Source: Spirosoma taeanense (GTDB taxonomy: Bacteria > Bacteroidota > Bacteroidia > Cytophagales > Spirosomataceae). Taken from it: a stretch of DNA of 64,000 nt. Numbering within the stretch: position 1 is the stretch's first letter; each line of letters begins with the position of its first letter. The notes beneath the pieces were generated by a model. That model worked only from the letters and a program-made list of their open reading frames with translations, had not been told where the DNA came from and ran no database searches. The stretch lies in assembly GCF_013127955.1 (NCBI RefSeq), contig NZ_CP053435.1, forward strand, positions 5,366,001 through 5,430,000, written 5' to 3'. The position numbers were made by a program, and so were the translations under genes. Shown one piece after another: positions 18,029 through 27,751 of this stretch.

Positions 18029-18250
18029 ATACCTAAGTAAGCAAAACGGCAATTTCATGCCCAAGATAATCCAAATTTGGGCGGGTCTTAATTTTAACGA
18101 ATACAATCGGTTTTTATTGAGGATTGTTTGGCCCTGAAACCGGGTCGAAAAATAGCGTTTTTCGCCTTTCCTGTCGGGCAAGTTACACAGTCTTACCAGT
18201 ATATTCCCAGCCGAATTGCGTTTACCTGTCTTCATCTGTTATTGAACCCT

Positions 18251-19756
18251 ATGCCTACCTACGTAGCCGCTATTGATCAGGGCACGACCAGTACCCGCTG
18301 TATTGTATTTGACCGGCAGGGCCAGATCGTTTCCCTGGCTCAGAAAGAACATAAGCAGATTTATCCGCAGCCCGGCTGGGTTGAGCATGACCCGGAAGAA
18401 ATCTGGCGCAATACGCTCGAAGTGGTGGCTCTAGCCCGCATCAAGGCGCATTTATCGGCGGGTGATATTGTGGCCGTAGGGATTACAAACCAGCGCGAAA
18501 CTACCGTTGTCTGGAACCGCCGGACCGGTAAGCCGTATTACAACGCCATTGTCTGGCAGGATATGCGCACGGCCGATTTAGTAGCGGAGTTCGCAGCCGC
18601 CGACAGCACAGGTCAGGACCGTTTCCGGCCTCAGACGGGTTTACCACTCGCTACGTACTTCAGCGGCCTGAAACTGAAATGGTTGCTCGACCATGTTCCC
18701 GGCCTGCGCGAAGATGCCGAACAGGGCGATGCGCTCTTCGGCAATATGGACTCGTATGTTGTCTGGAATTTAACGGGCGGCACGGCCGGTGGTCTACACC
18801 TCACTGATGTTACCAACGCGAGCCGGACGCAACTCATGAACCTACATACACTTGCGTGGGACGATGAGCTTCTTGCAGCGTTCACAGTTCCCCGCGCCAT
18901 GCTCCCTCAAATTCGGCCAAGCAGCGAAGTGTATGGAACCGTTGCCTCAGAGGTTCTGCCGGGTGTACCCATTGCGGGTATCCTAGGCGATCAGCAGGCG
19001 GCACTGGTCGGTCAGACCTGCTACGAACCCGGTCAGGCGAAGAATACCTACGGTACGGGCTGTTTCCTCCTGATGAACACCGGCACCGAGCTACGTCCCT
19101 CTACCTGCGGCCTGCTGACAACGGTCGCTTATCAGTTTCAGGATGGGCCCGTGCATTACGCCCTCGAAGGCAGCGTAGCCATTACCGGCGCGCTGGTGCA
19201 ATGGCTGCGCGACAACCTGGGCATTATCAAAAAAAGCACCGACATTGAAACGCTCGCCCGTTCGGTCGATGACAATGGCGGAGCATACTTTGTCCCTGCT
19301 TTTTCTGGTCTCTACGCGCCCCACTGGAAGGCCGACGCGCGGGGCGTGATTGCCGGTCTGACCCGGTTCGTGAACAAAGGCCACCTAGCGCGGGCGGTTC
19401 TGGAAGCAACCGCTTATCAAACCGTCGATGTTGTTCGGGCTATGGAACAGGATGCGGGCGTATCGCTGCAATCGCTGCGCGTCGATGGCGGTATGGTCGT
19501 CAATTCGCTACTGATGCAGTTCCAGGCCGATGTTCTGAATGGCCCGGTGGTTTGCCCGCAGATGACCGAGACTACCGCCCTCGGCGCAGCCTATGCAGCG
19601 GGTCTCGCCGTAGGCTACTGGCAGAATCTGGACGATCTGCGGCAAAACTGGGGCATTGCCCGCACCTATGAATCCGCCATGGACGATGCTCAGCGAAGCC
19701 GGTTAATGCGTGGCTGGCAGAAAGCCATCGAGCGATCGTTTGGCTGGGAAGAGTAA
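18251..19756 (+). CDS. glpK: glycerol kinase
   Basis: A 501-residue FGGY-family kinase that converts glycerol to sn-glycerol-3-phosphate with ATP in the cytoplasm. The N-terminus [21 protein letters not shown] carries the phosphate loop. [25 protein letters not shown] contains the glycerol-binding Arg-Glu of the family, and [15 protein letters not shown] and [14 protein letters not shown] are the adenosine-side motifs. The frame continues upstream to 18128, but glycerol kinases start at this [11 protein letters not shown], so I use the ATG at 18251. No glpF or glpD is adjacent. It is monocistronic with a strong terminator, and its promoter lies in the 222-nt gap shared with the OmpA gene. Confidence 0.96.
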   Translation: MPTYVAAIDQGTTSTRCIVFDRQGQIVSLAQKEHKQIYPQPGWVEHDPEEIWRNTLEVVALARIKAHLSAGDIVAVGITNQRETTVVWNRRTGKPYYNAIVWQDMRTADLVAEFAAADSTGQDRFRPQTGLPLATYFSGLKLKWLLDHVPGLREDAEQGDALFGNMDSYVVWNLTGGTAGGLHLTDVTNASRTQLMNLHTLAWDDELLAAFTVPRAMLPQIRPSSEVYGTVASEVLPGVPIAGILGDQQAALVGQTCYEPGQAKNTYGTGCFLLMNTGTELRPSTCGLLTTVAYQFQDGPVHYALEGSVAITGALVQWLRDNLGIIKKSTDIETLARSVDDNGGAYFVPAFSGLYAPHWKADARGVIAGLTRFVNKGHLARAVLEATAYQTVDVVRAMEQDAGVSLQSLRVDGGMVVNSLLMQFQADVLNGPVVCPQMTETTALGAAYAAGLAVGYWQNLDDLRQNWGIARTYESAMDDAQRSRLMRGWQKAIERSFGWEE

Positions 19757-19762
19757 ACAAAG

Positions 19763-19789
19763 AAAGGCGGCTGATGAACCGCCTTTTTT
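19763..19789 (+). terminator. intrinsic terminator after glpK
   Basis: AAAGGCGG (19763-19770) pairs with CCGCCTTT (19779-19786) around an 8-nt loop and runs into a T-stretch. It touches the stop codon of the convergent mscS-like gene at 19789. Confidence 0.85.
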
Positions 19790-20898
19790 CAAACCTCGCG
19801 CGAACGCATTTCCTCCGCCAGCATCAGCCGCGTCTGGGGAAAACTTTGCGGATATTCGTCGCGTATAAACTCGATAAGCTTTTCGCGGATATGGCAACGC
19901 AGATCGAAGGCCGAAGGCGCATCGCGGGCCGAAAGCAGCACGCGCACAACCAGGCATGTAGGTTGCGTATCGGTCACCTGAACGGCAAATACTTCCCCAT
20001 TCCAGAGCGGATCGGCTTCGGCAAGCTGGCGTGCCTTTTCCCGAACTTTATCGACAGGTACGGCATAATCCAGATACAGAAACACGGCACCCGTAATAGA
20101 CGCGTCGTTACGTGTCCAGTTCTCAAAGGGCGTTTCGACAAAATACGTGATGGGCAGAATCAGCCGACGCCGGTCCCAAAGCCGGACGATAACGTTCGTC
20201 AGGTTAATTTCTTCGATACGTCCCCACTCTTTTTCGACTACGACGGCGTCGTCTAGCCGGATCTGCTGGTTGAGCGCAATCTGAATACCCGCCAGGAGAT
20301 TAGCCAGTGTTTTCTGAGCCGCAAAACCAATCAGGACCGACACCACCCCGGCCGACGTAAGGACGCTTAGGCCCACTTTCCGACTACCCTGAAACGTAAT
20401 CAGCAGCAGCGACGAACCGATAATAATGACGCCAAGCGCAACCAGCCGCCGAACGAAGCGCACCTGCGTGACGAACTTCCGCTGCGACAGGTTTACATCC
20501 TGCGTTGTATCGTACTGACGAATCAGCAGCAACTCGCCGACCTTCAGGAGTTTCACAACCAGCCAGGTCGTTGAGAGCAGAAACAGAACCTCGGCGGTTT
20601 TGTCGGCTACCGGATGCCGACGCAGAAATCGCGCCGACTGAACATTCGTCGCAAGCAAGAAGAACAGCGACGGCACAAATACCCAGAAAGCCCAGCGGGC
20701 GTGCGCCTTCAGCAGCGCCAGCGTCTGAAATGGTCGCCTATGCACAATAAACCGGGTTGTCTGCGTCACAATAACGTCAACCACCAGACCCGCCAGCACA
20801 GCCATTATGAGCAGGACCCAGCCCGACAGGTCGCGGTTGGGAACGTAACCAGCCCAGCGAATCAGTTCACGAATCCATGTTTCGAGTTGATCTAACAT
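19789..20898 (-). CDS. MscS-family mechanosensitive channel
   Basis: A 369-residue membrane protein. Four or so hydrophobic helices lie in the first 210 residues. The conserved MscS core begins with the pore-lining segment (SVLTSAGVVSVLIGFAAQKTLANLLAGIQIALNQQIRLDDAVVV). The beta-domain follows (WGRIEEINLTNVIVRLWDRRRLILPITYFVETPFENWTR), with the cytoplasmic alpha/beta cage after it. Such channels release solutes on hypo-osmotic shock. It is larger than E. coli MscS (286 residues) because of an extra N-terminal helix. A -7 element (TACTTTTG) ends 4 nt before the ATG, so the message is probably leaderless. The stop codon overlaps the glpK terminator, and the genes converge. Confidence 0.92.
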   Translation of the reverse strand: MLDQLETWIRELIRWAGYVPNRDLSGWVLLIMAVLAGLVVDVIVTQTTRFIVHRRPFQTLALLKAHARWAFWVFVPSLFFLLATNVQSARFLRRHPVADKTAEVLFLLSTTWLVVKLLKVGELLLIRQYDTTQDVNLSQRKFVTQVRFVRRLVALGVIIIGSSLLLITFQGSRKVGLSVLTSAGVVSVLIGFAAQKTLANLLAGIQIALNQQIRLDDAVVVEKEWGRIEEINLTNVIVRLWDRRRLILPITYFVETPFENWTRNDASITGAVFLYLDYAVPVDKVREKARQLAEADPLWNGEVFAVQVTDTQPTCLVVRVLLSARDAPSAFDLRCHIREKLIEFIRDEYPQSFPQTRLMLAEEMRSREV

Positions 20899-20902
20899 GG
20901 TG

Positions 20903-20910
20903 CAAAAGTA
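20903..20910 (-). promoter_or_regulatory. Bacteroidota -7 element (TACTTTTG) for the mscS-like gene
   Basis: The minus strand reads TACTTTTG followed by CACC and the ATG at 20896-20898. With a transcription start about 7 nt past this element, the message would begin at or next to the start codon. Confidence 0.5.
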
Positions 20911-20928
20911 CGGGCATCTAGTTAAGGC

Positions 20929-20982
20929 AAAAAGCCGAATGCAGAAAGGTTAGTCAGCACCCCCTTCTGCCTTCGACTTTTT
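20929..20982 (-). terminator. imperfect hairpin terminator after the DUF1501 gene
   Basis: Arms of about 21 nt (20929-20949 and 20962-20982) pair with three or so mismatches. On the minus strand the hairpin begins with AAAAAGTCGAAGGCAGAAG and ends in CTTTTT. It lies 13 nt beyond the stop codon at 20995. Confidence 0.7.
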
Positions 20983-20994
20983 ACGTTGCATTTT

Positions 20995-22466
20995 TCAGGC
21001 CAACAGCGGCTTAACGACTTTGCCGTGTACGTCCGTCAGTCGGTAGCGCCGACCCTGGCTTTTGAAGGTAAGCTTCTCATGGTCAAGGCCGAGCAGATGG
21101 AGTACCGTAGCCTGAAAGTCATGAACATGAACGGGTTCTTTAACCACGTTATAACCAAAGTCATCAGTTTCGCCGTACACCATTCCTTTTTTAACACCCG
21201 CGCCCGCCATCCAGATTGAAAACGCCCGCGGATGATGATCGCGACCGTAGTTATCGCGGGTTAGCTTTCCCTGCGAATAGGACCCACGCCCGAACTCCCC
21301 CCCCAGATGACCAGCGTATCGTCCAGCAGGCCCCGTTGTTTCAGGTCCATAACGAGCGCAGCCGAAGGTTGATCGACGCTCTTCGTCTGAATCTTGATAT
21401 CGTTGGGCAGGTTACCGTGCTGATCCCAGCCCTGATGATAGAGCTGCACAAACTTTACGTCTTTCTCGATGAGTTTACGCGCCAGCAGGCAGTTGGCGGC
21501 AAACGTACCAGGTTTCCGGCTTTCGGAGCCGTACATATCAAAAATATAGTCTGGCTCCTTCGAGATATCGAGCGTTTCGGGCACCGAGGTCTGCATTCGG
21601 TAGGCCATTTCGTACTGCGCCATTCGGTTGTTGATTTCCGGGTCCAGCACGTGCTTAAACTGCTCCTGATGGAGTTTGGTCAGGTAATCGAGCATCCGCC
21701 TACGGCTCGTTTTATCGATACCGGGCGGGTTGTTGAGGTAATAAACCGGATCGGGTCCCGACCGAAACACCACGCCCTGATGCACCGATGGCAAAAAGCC
21801 GTTGCTCCAGAGTTTGGCGTACAGCGGTTGGTCGCCGTCGCGCCCTTTGGAAAGCAGTACGACGAAGGCCGGCAGGTTCTGATTGTCGGAGCCCAGCCCG
21901 TAGCTGATCCACGAACCAAAGGACGGACGACCGGCCTGCTGACTGCCCGTCTGGAAAAACGTTACGGCCGGGTCGTGGTTAATCGCTTCGGTATGCATCG
22001 ACCGGATAAACGTCAGGTCGTCGGCAATGCGCGACGTATGGGGCAGCAATTCGCTGATGGTCATCTGGCCCGGACCGTAACGGGCAAATTTATATTTCGA
22101 TGCCGCCAGAGGGAACCGGCTCTGTCCGGCCGTCATACCCGTCAGTCGCTGGCCTTTACGGACCGATTCGGGCAGATCCTGCCCCCACATGGCTTCCAGT
22201 TTTGGCTTGTAGTCAAACAACTCCAGCTGCGATGGCGCTCCGCTCTGAAACAGATAAATCACCCGTTTTACTTTCGGCGGGAAATGGGGTTTCCCAACGG
22301 GCGGATTCTCACCTGAGGAACCCGATACGCCACCGAACAGGTTCGCCGGATTCAGTAACGACGCCAGCGCAATAGTTCCCAAGCCCGCACTGGTCTGGCC
22401 CAGAAACGTCCGGCGACTAAGCTGATCGTGGACATTGTCGAAGAGTTGGTCCCGAGAGTCAGACAT
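20995..22466 (-). pseudogene. DUF1501 protein, Tat-exported, frameshifted in a G8 tract
   Basis: Two frames together make one DUF1501 (sulfatase-like fold) protein of about 490 residues. The first frame, from the ATG at 22464-22466, has a twin-arginine signal (SRRTFLGQTSAG) and reads to DDTLVIWGG, then runs into 9 wrong residues and a stop at 21261-21263. The other frame resumes exactly with [19 protein letters not shown] and [22 protein letters not shown], the normal continuation of this family. The switch is at a run of eight G (minus strand) at 21297-21304; nine would restore the frame. So this is either a real one-base loss or a homopolymer sequencing error. DUF1501 proteins pair with the DUF1549/DUF1553 gene 3 nt upstream, as here. 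Their substrate is unknown. Confidence 0.88.
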
Positions 22467-22469
22467 GGC

Positions 22470-25400
22470 TTATCGTTTGATTATGGCTTCGTCAAAATTC
22501 ATTAACGTACTCGTTACCACCGTCCAGGCGGCTAACTCGGCGGGGATCAGACTCTTATCAACCGGGTACTTGCCCACCGATAGCAGTTCTGCGGCCCGTT
22601 TTGGATTACCCGTAAAATCAGCCAGTTCTTCGTCGTATAACTGCTTCATTAAAGCAAACTCCTTCGGCCGCGGCAGGCGGCTCACAATCGCTTTGAACGC
22701 ATCGGTGATTAATTGATCGGCCCGAACACCTTTGCACAGCGAACGTTGCGCCAGTACCCGGGCGGCTTCGACGAACTGCGGATCATTCAGCGTTACCAGT
22801 GCTTGCAGGGGCGTACTGGTTTTTTGGCGTTTTACGATACAGGTATGCCGTTCAGCCGCGTCGAAATTCAGCATCATCGGCGGGGGCGAACTTCGCTTCC
22901 AGATCGTGTACATCGACCGGCGGTACAAACTATCGCCCTGGCTCTGAACGTATTTCACGGCGTTCCGGGTGGCCAGCGCTTCCCAGATACCGGCTGGCTG
23001 ATAGGGATGGACGCTCGGCCCGCCAATGCGTCTGGTTAGCAGACCACTGGCTGCTAACGCGTTGTCGCGAATCTGCTCGGCCGACATCCGATAACTGGCT
23101 CCGCGTGTCAGGAACGTATTGTCCGGATCAGCCTCCCGCACCCGTTCAGGCACCGCCGACGACTGCCGGTATGTCGCCGACATCACAATCAGTTTCTGCA
23201 GCTCCTTCATATTCCAAGGCTGCACACTTTTGCCTCCTTCCCTGAATCTGACAGCCAGATAATCCAGCAGCTCGGAATGGCTGGGCAGAGCACCCTGATT
23301 ACCAAAATCATCACTGTTTTTCGCCAATCCCTGCCCAAAATACTGTTGCCAGACTCGGTTCACTATGACCCGGCTGAACAGCGGATTCTCAGGTAGTAAA
23401 AGCCATTTGGCCAGACCAAGCCGGTTTTTAGGCAGGTCGTCGGGCATTGGGTTAAGGCTGTGCAGAACGGCAGGCATCACCACCTCGCCCGGCGCATCGT
23501 AAACCCCACGCTTGAGCAGGTGAGTCTGCCGGGGGTATTTACGTTCCTGCATCACCATGACCTGATCGGAGTTGGTGTAGAGCGTCAATTGTTCTCCGCG
23601 TAGTTTCATTGCCTCCGCAAAAGCCACCCGATAGACCGGGTCCTGCGTTGTCACATAATAGGTGTACAAACCTGCCCGTTGCGCCGGAGTCCGTTGGGTA
23701 ACGGGCGTCCGCAAAGCCGTTACCAGCGCGTCGGGCGCACCCGCCAGCCGGGGCATCTCGATGGGTGTCAGACAGCGGTTATAAATACGTAACTCATCAA
23801 CGGCGAAGTCCTTGTAGAAATAGTCGTGCATCCGTCCGACGTAAAACGAGTGTTGCGCCCAATGGCTGCGGTCTTTACCGTACACCATACTATGCTGAAG
23901 ATTATCGGCAATGATTCGTGTGCGCAACGGCTTGCCGTTCAGGTACAGCGTAAGCCCATTGGCCCGACCCCGGCCATCATACGTAAAGGCAACCTGAAAC
24001 CAGGCGTTAACGGGTACTTTGTCAACCGATTCAATATCCAGCGCATTGGCAGGCCAGACATGGCTAAGCGTTACTTTCAAACGTCCATCGGCCAGCAGAT
24101 CAAGCTGGTAGCCACGCTGACCATCCATAGGACCCGTCGTTCGGCCGAGCAGCGTGGCAGCAATGCCCGGTTTGGACAGTTTATACCAGCTGCTGATGGT
24201 AAACGGCTGGTTCTGTTCGAATACGGCAAAATCGGAGGGCAGACTAATATAGCTGTCGCCGGGCAGGAAACGGGCCATGCCAAAACGACCCGGTACGGTA
24301 TACGGCAGGTTGTCGGAGTCGCCACCCAACCAGGCAGGAATCGTATCGTTGACCCGGTTCGTAAAGGCATTACGCGGGTCTTTCATCAGCTCCGCCTTTG
24401 TCTTACGTTTGGGCGGGTCCTTCTTTTCTGGCTTTTTCTCAGCTTTTACGCCGGGTTTCTTACGGGCTTCTTCCAGCTTTCGCTTTGCTTCCTCCAGTTT
24501 CCGTTTTTCACTTTCAGCTTTCAGATAGGCTTTAATATCGGTGCGGTCGGCTTCATCAAACGTGTAATGCGCGATTAGCCCCGAGTCGTTAGCTACTACC
24601 GACTGACGTTCATTTTTCGCCAGCCACTGGCTAAAGCGCTGCTGATAGTCGGGCCGGTTGGTGTTCAGTTTCTGCTCCAGTGGCGTTAAATGCTCCCGGA
24701 TAAATTTCAGTTGCGCATCCGTCGCGGGCGTTGTCAGCGTAACGGTTGGCGCAGCCTCGCCGTTGTAAGGAATCTGCCCGCGTTCGTTGTTGCTGTTGAA
24801 GAAGGCAAACAGCGAGAAATAGTCTTTCTGGCTGATTGGATCATACTTATGGTCGTGGCAGCGGGCACATTCGGTCGTTAGGCCCAGAAACGCCTTCCCG
24901 AACGTAGCGGTGCGGTCAGCGACGTACTCCACGCGGTACTCTTCATCAACAATGCCACCTTCCTGGCTCTGCTGGTGATTGCGGTTAAACGCCGTTGCAA
25001 TCAGTTGGTCGCGGTTGGGTTTGGGAAGCATATCACCCGCCAGCTGCCACGTAATGAATCGATCGAAGGACAAATTCCGGTTATAGGCCCGGATAACCCA
25101 GTCGCGGTAAGGCCACATGGTGCGCAGACCGTCGTCCTGATAACCGTGGGTGTCGGCGTACCGGGCTACGTCGAGCCATTCAACGGCTTGCCGTTCCCCA
25201 TAGTGTGGACTGTTCAGCAGCCGGTTCACAACTTTTTCGTAGGCATTGGGGGACTTATCAGTCAGGAAGGCATCCACTTCGGCGGGCGTCGGTGGCAATC
25301 CCGTTAAATCCAGGCTAACGCGCCGAAGCAGCGTTGTTTTATTGGCTTCAGGCGCATGACGAAGTTTTCTGGCTTCCTGTTTAGCCAGCACAAACCGGTC

Positions 25401-25931
25401 AATGTCGTTTTTCGCCCAGGTTTCGTCCTTTACCTTCGGCACTTCCGGCATCGTTGGAGCAATCAGCGACCAGTGCTGCTTGTACTCCGCGCCCTGTTCG
25501 ACCCAGCGAATCAGCAGGGCTTTTTCTTCGGCATTCAGCGTCAGATGCGATTCGGGCGTTGGCATCATCTCATCCGGATCGCTGCTAATGATCCGATGAA
25601 CTAACTCACTGGCGTTCAAATTGCCCGGCACAACGGCCGTATGGCCCGTTTTAGTTAGGGCCTGATAGGCCCCATCGGGCGTATCGAGTCGTAAGCCAGC
25701 CTGCTGTTTGGCCTTATCGGGGCCATGACAGGCAAAGCAGCGGTCCGATAGAATCGGTTTTACGTGCAGATTGTAATCAATTTGTTCGGGCAGACTGGCT
25801 TCGGCAGCAACGATGTCGGCCGGCATTTCGACCGAATTCCGACAAGCCGTTAGCCAGACCGACGCGCCAAACAACCCAGCCGTCGCGCTAAGGATTAAAG
25901 ACCGAAATCGTATGTCAGACCAGGTAAGCAT
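22470..25931 (-). CDS. DUF1549/DUF1553 planctomycete-type cytochrome with LamG domain
   Basis: A 1153-residue exported protein. After a signal or lipoprotein-like N-terminus, a cytochrome-c domain carries CFACHG near residue 68. DUF1549 follows (LLRRVSLDLTGLPPTPAEVDAFL near 205-227, WLDVARYADTHGYQDDG), with a second heme-type motif CARCHDHKYDP near 360. A Lys/Glu-rich linker precedes a LamG-like concanavalin fold (about 480-770). DUF1553 is C-terminal (SRVIVNRVWQQYFGQGL, then ERHTCIVKRQKTSTPLQAL). These proteins are abundant in Planctomycetes, where they are thought to take part in degrading complex, often sulfated, glycans, without a demonstrated reaction. The gene is 3 nt upstream of the DUF1501 partner, the usual pairing. 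Confidence 0.92.
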   Translation of the reverse strand: MLTWSDIRFRSLILSATAGLFGASVWLTACRNSVEMPADIVAAEASLPEQIDYNLHVKPILSDRCFACHGPDKAKQQAGLRLDTPDGAYQALTKTGHTAVVPGNLNASELVHRIISSDPDEMMPTPESHLTLNAEEKALLIRWVEQGAEYKQHWSLIAPTMPEVPKVKDETWAKNDIDRFVLAKQEARKLRHAPEANKTTLLRRVSLDLTGLPPTPAEVDAFLTDKSPNAYEKVVNRLLNSPHYGERQAVEWLDVARYADTHGYQDDGLRTMWPYRDWVIRAYNRNLSFDRFITWQLAGDMLPKPNRDQLIATAFNRNHQQSQEGGIVDEEYRVEYVADRTATFGKAFLGLTTECARCHDHKYDPISQKDYFSLFAFFNSNNERGQIPYNGEAAPTVTLTTPATDAQLKFIREHLTPLEQKLNTNRPDYQQRFSQWLAKNERQSVVANDSGLIAHYTFDEADRTDIKAYLKAESEKRKLEEAKRKLEEARKKPGVKAEKKPEKKDPPKRKTKAELMKDPRNAFTNRVNDTIPAWLGGDSDNLPYTVPGRFGMARFLPGDSYISLPSDFAVFEQNQPFTISSWYKLSKPGIAATLLGRTTGPMDGQRGYQLDLLADGRLKVTLSHVWPANALDIESVDKVPVNAWFQVAFTYDGRGRANGLTLYLNGKPLRTRIIADNLQHSMVYGKDRSHWAQHSFYVGRMHDYFYKDFAVDELRIYNRCLTPIEMPRLAGAPDALVTALRTPVTQRTPAQRAGLYTYYVTTQDPVYRVAFAEAMKLRGEQLTLYTNSDQVMVMQERKYPRQTHLLKRGVYDAPGEVVMPAVLHSLNPMPDDLPKNRLGLAKWLLLPENPLFSRVIVNRVWQQYFGQGLAKNSDDFGNQGALPSHSELLDYLAVRFREGGKSVQPWNMKELQKLIVMSATYRQSSAVPERVREADPDNTFLTRGASYRMSAEQIRDNALAASGLLTRRIGGPSVHPYQPAGIWEALATRNAVKYVQSQGDSLYRRSMYTIWKRSSPPPMMLNFDAAERHTCIVKRQKTSTPLQALVTLNDPQFVEAARVLAQRSLCKGVRADQLITDAFKAIVSRLPRPKEFALMKQLYDEELADFTGNPKRAAELLSVGKYPVDKSLIPAELAAWTVVTSTLMNFDEAIIKR

Positions 25932-26163
25932 CTAAACGGATGAAATGATTACAAACCGATTCTACAAAAATAACGATGAAAAGTACAAGAAACTCGTACT
26001 ATTTTACCTCGTTCATCGCAGATTTTAGCGTTCGCAGGTCATGATATACGTATAGAGGGCTATCTTGGCAGCCATAGCATTCTGATTTAGTACTTAAACC
26101 AACGAGTGAGTCAGGCGTTTATCGGCACCTGACAAAGCGGTGTGCATAGGATTGATGATTGGC

Positions 26164-27708
26164 TTAATTGCGCTTCGACTCGTCGCCTTTCGTCTCTGGC
26201 GCAGCAGTTTTGGCGAATTCGGCCAGGGCCTGTTCGCTGATGCCACCAACCACGTCAAGCTGTGGCCTGGACTTTTTCAGGCTGGCAATTCCCTGCTCGG
26301 TCACTTTGGTCTGCCAGAGGTAGACCGTTTTCAACCGTTTCAGACCAGCTAGTTCAACTAAAGCTGCATCGGTAACGCCCGTACCGTACAGGTTCAGGTA
26401 TTCCAGATTATCCAGGCCCTTCAGTTGTCGGATACCACTATCCGTAACACGCGTTTGCTCCAGATGCAGCTTCTGCAGGTTTTTTAGTTTTGCGATATAG
26501 GCCATTGCCGCATCCGTTACGTCGGTTTCGCCTAATTTCAACCACACAACCTGCTGGCTTAGTTTTGGCAGCAGAGCCGCTTGGGTATCGTTGAACGTCC
26601 GGGCGTTTACGGCGCTAACTTCCAACTGATTCTGCTCGCGCGAAAGCGGCAAAACCAGCAAACCCGTTCGCTTTAGCTCGTCAACCGTTTTCGGATCGGC
26701 TGCCGGAACCTTCATCGTTAGCACGGGTGACTCAGGGGCGGGACCGGTGGCAATACCAGCACCGCCCGTCTGAATGGGCTGCCCGCCACCGAGCGAGGCC
26801 AGCACGGGCCGTATGGCCTCATTAACCTTAAGATCCGATACCTTTTTATCGAACGTAGCGCCCTGATCGATCCACCACGTTAAAAGCGCAATCTGGCTAT
26901 CGGTCAGTTGATTTTTACCCTTGGGCGGCATGTGATGATCGTCATCTTCGGGCAGCAGACAGACTTTTATCAACTCACTTTTGCTGCTCTTGCCGGCCAC
27001 AAACACCGGACCGTCTTCATAGCCTTTCCGGATCATTTCGGGCGTATCTAACCGTAACCCTGCTTTCGATTTGCCCGCATTGTGACATTGTACGCAACGA
27101 GTTTGCAGGATTGGGTTAACGATTTGCTGATACACCATTGCCTGATTCACATCGGTAATCGGCTCGAATTTGAAGGTCGGCTGTCTGGGTGGTAAACCGG
27201 CCAGTGTTCGCAGTGGCGCCGGAGCATACTGCATCAGATAGTCTTCACCATGCGTCAGGTTAGCGCCGTGATGCCCGGCGATCAGCAGCAACATTAACGA
27301 TATGCCCAGGGCGGGCAGGTACATTAACTGGGCAAACGGAATCCGACGGCCCAGGTTTTCAGACTTCACGGCCCAGGCAATCCAGGCAAACACCGCTACA
27401 CCAATGCCCTGCCATTGATGTTCTGCAAGCGTTTCGGTCTCGTATCCCCCACCCAGCGACAGCAGATAACCAAACACACAGGCCAGCGTAGCGCTCACCG
27501 CCGACCAGAACAAGATCAGCGTGATGGTATGCGGACTAACCGAATTACGTCGGGTGAGCCGATCGATTTCGAGCAATCCGGCTATTAACAGAAACCCAAT
27601 TGGCAGGTGAACGATGAGCGGATGAAAATGCCCAAAGAACAACAGCCAGTCAGACGGTTGCGCCGGAGCAGCCTGCAGCAGAATTAACGCGTTCAATACC
27701 AGCGCCAT
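26164..27708 (-). CDS. membrane-bound c-type cytochrome with leucine-rich repeats
   Basis: A 514-residue protein. The first about 160 residues form four or more membrane helices, including the motif HFHPLIVHLPIGFLLIAGL, typical of DUF2231-like domains in PSCyt1 proteins. A planctomycete-type cytochrome c domain follows, with one heme motif CVQCHNAGKSKAGLRLDT near 205-222. Leucine-rich repeats then cover about 400-490: LKNLQKLHLEQTRVTDSGI, LDNLEYLNLYGTGVTDAAL and LKRLKTVYLWQTKVTEQGI repeat in a 24-residue period. The tail is charged. It probably sits in the inner membrane with heme and repeats in the periplasm, relaying electrons for the module. A 232-nt gap separates it from the DUF1553 gene. 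No conserved function is known. Confidence 0.88.
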   Translation of the reverse strand: MALVLNALILLQAAPAQPSDWLLFFGHFHPLIVHLPIGFLLIAGLLEIDRLTRRNSVSPHTITLILFWSAVSATLACVFGYLLSLGGGYETETLAEHQWQGIGVAVFAWIAWAVKSENLGRRIPFAQLMYLPALGISLMLLLIAGHHGANLTHGEDYLMQYAPAPLRTLAGLPPRQPTFKFEPITDVNQAMVYQQIVNPILQTRCVQCHNAGKSKAGLRLDTPEMIRKGYEDGPVFVAGKSSKSELIKVCLLPEDDDHHMPPKGKNQLTDSQIALLTWWIDQGATFDKKVSDLKVNEAIRPVLASLGGGQPIQTGGAGIATGPAPESPVLTMKVPAADPKTVDELKRTGLLVLPLSREQNQLEVSAVNARTFNDTQAALLPKLSQQVVWLKLGETDVTDAAMAYIAKLKNLQKLHLEQTRVTDSGIRQLKGLDNLEYLNLYGTGVTDAALVELAGLKRLKTVYLWQTKVTEQGIASLKKSRPQLDVVGGISEQALAEFAKTAAPETKGDESKRN

Positions 27709-27751
27709 GTCTAATCAGAGAAAGAAGAATTACGTGTTAGACCGGTCAGTC

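Noticed and set aside
21216..22316. 366-codon plus-strand open frame
   Set aside because: It is antisense to the DUF1501 gene, whose family is certain, and has no recognisable domain; long shadow frames are common in GC-rich coding DNA.
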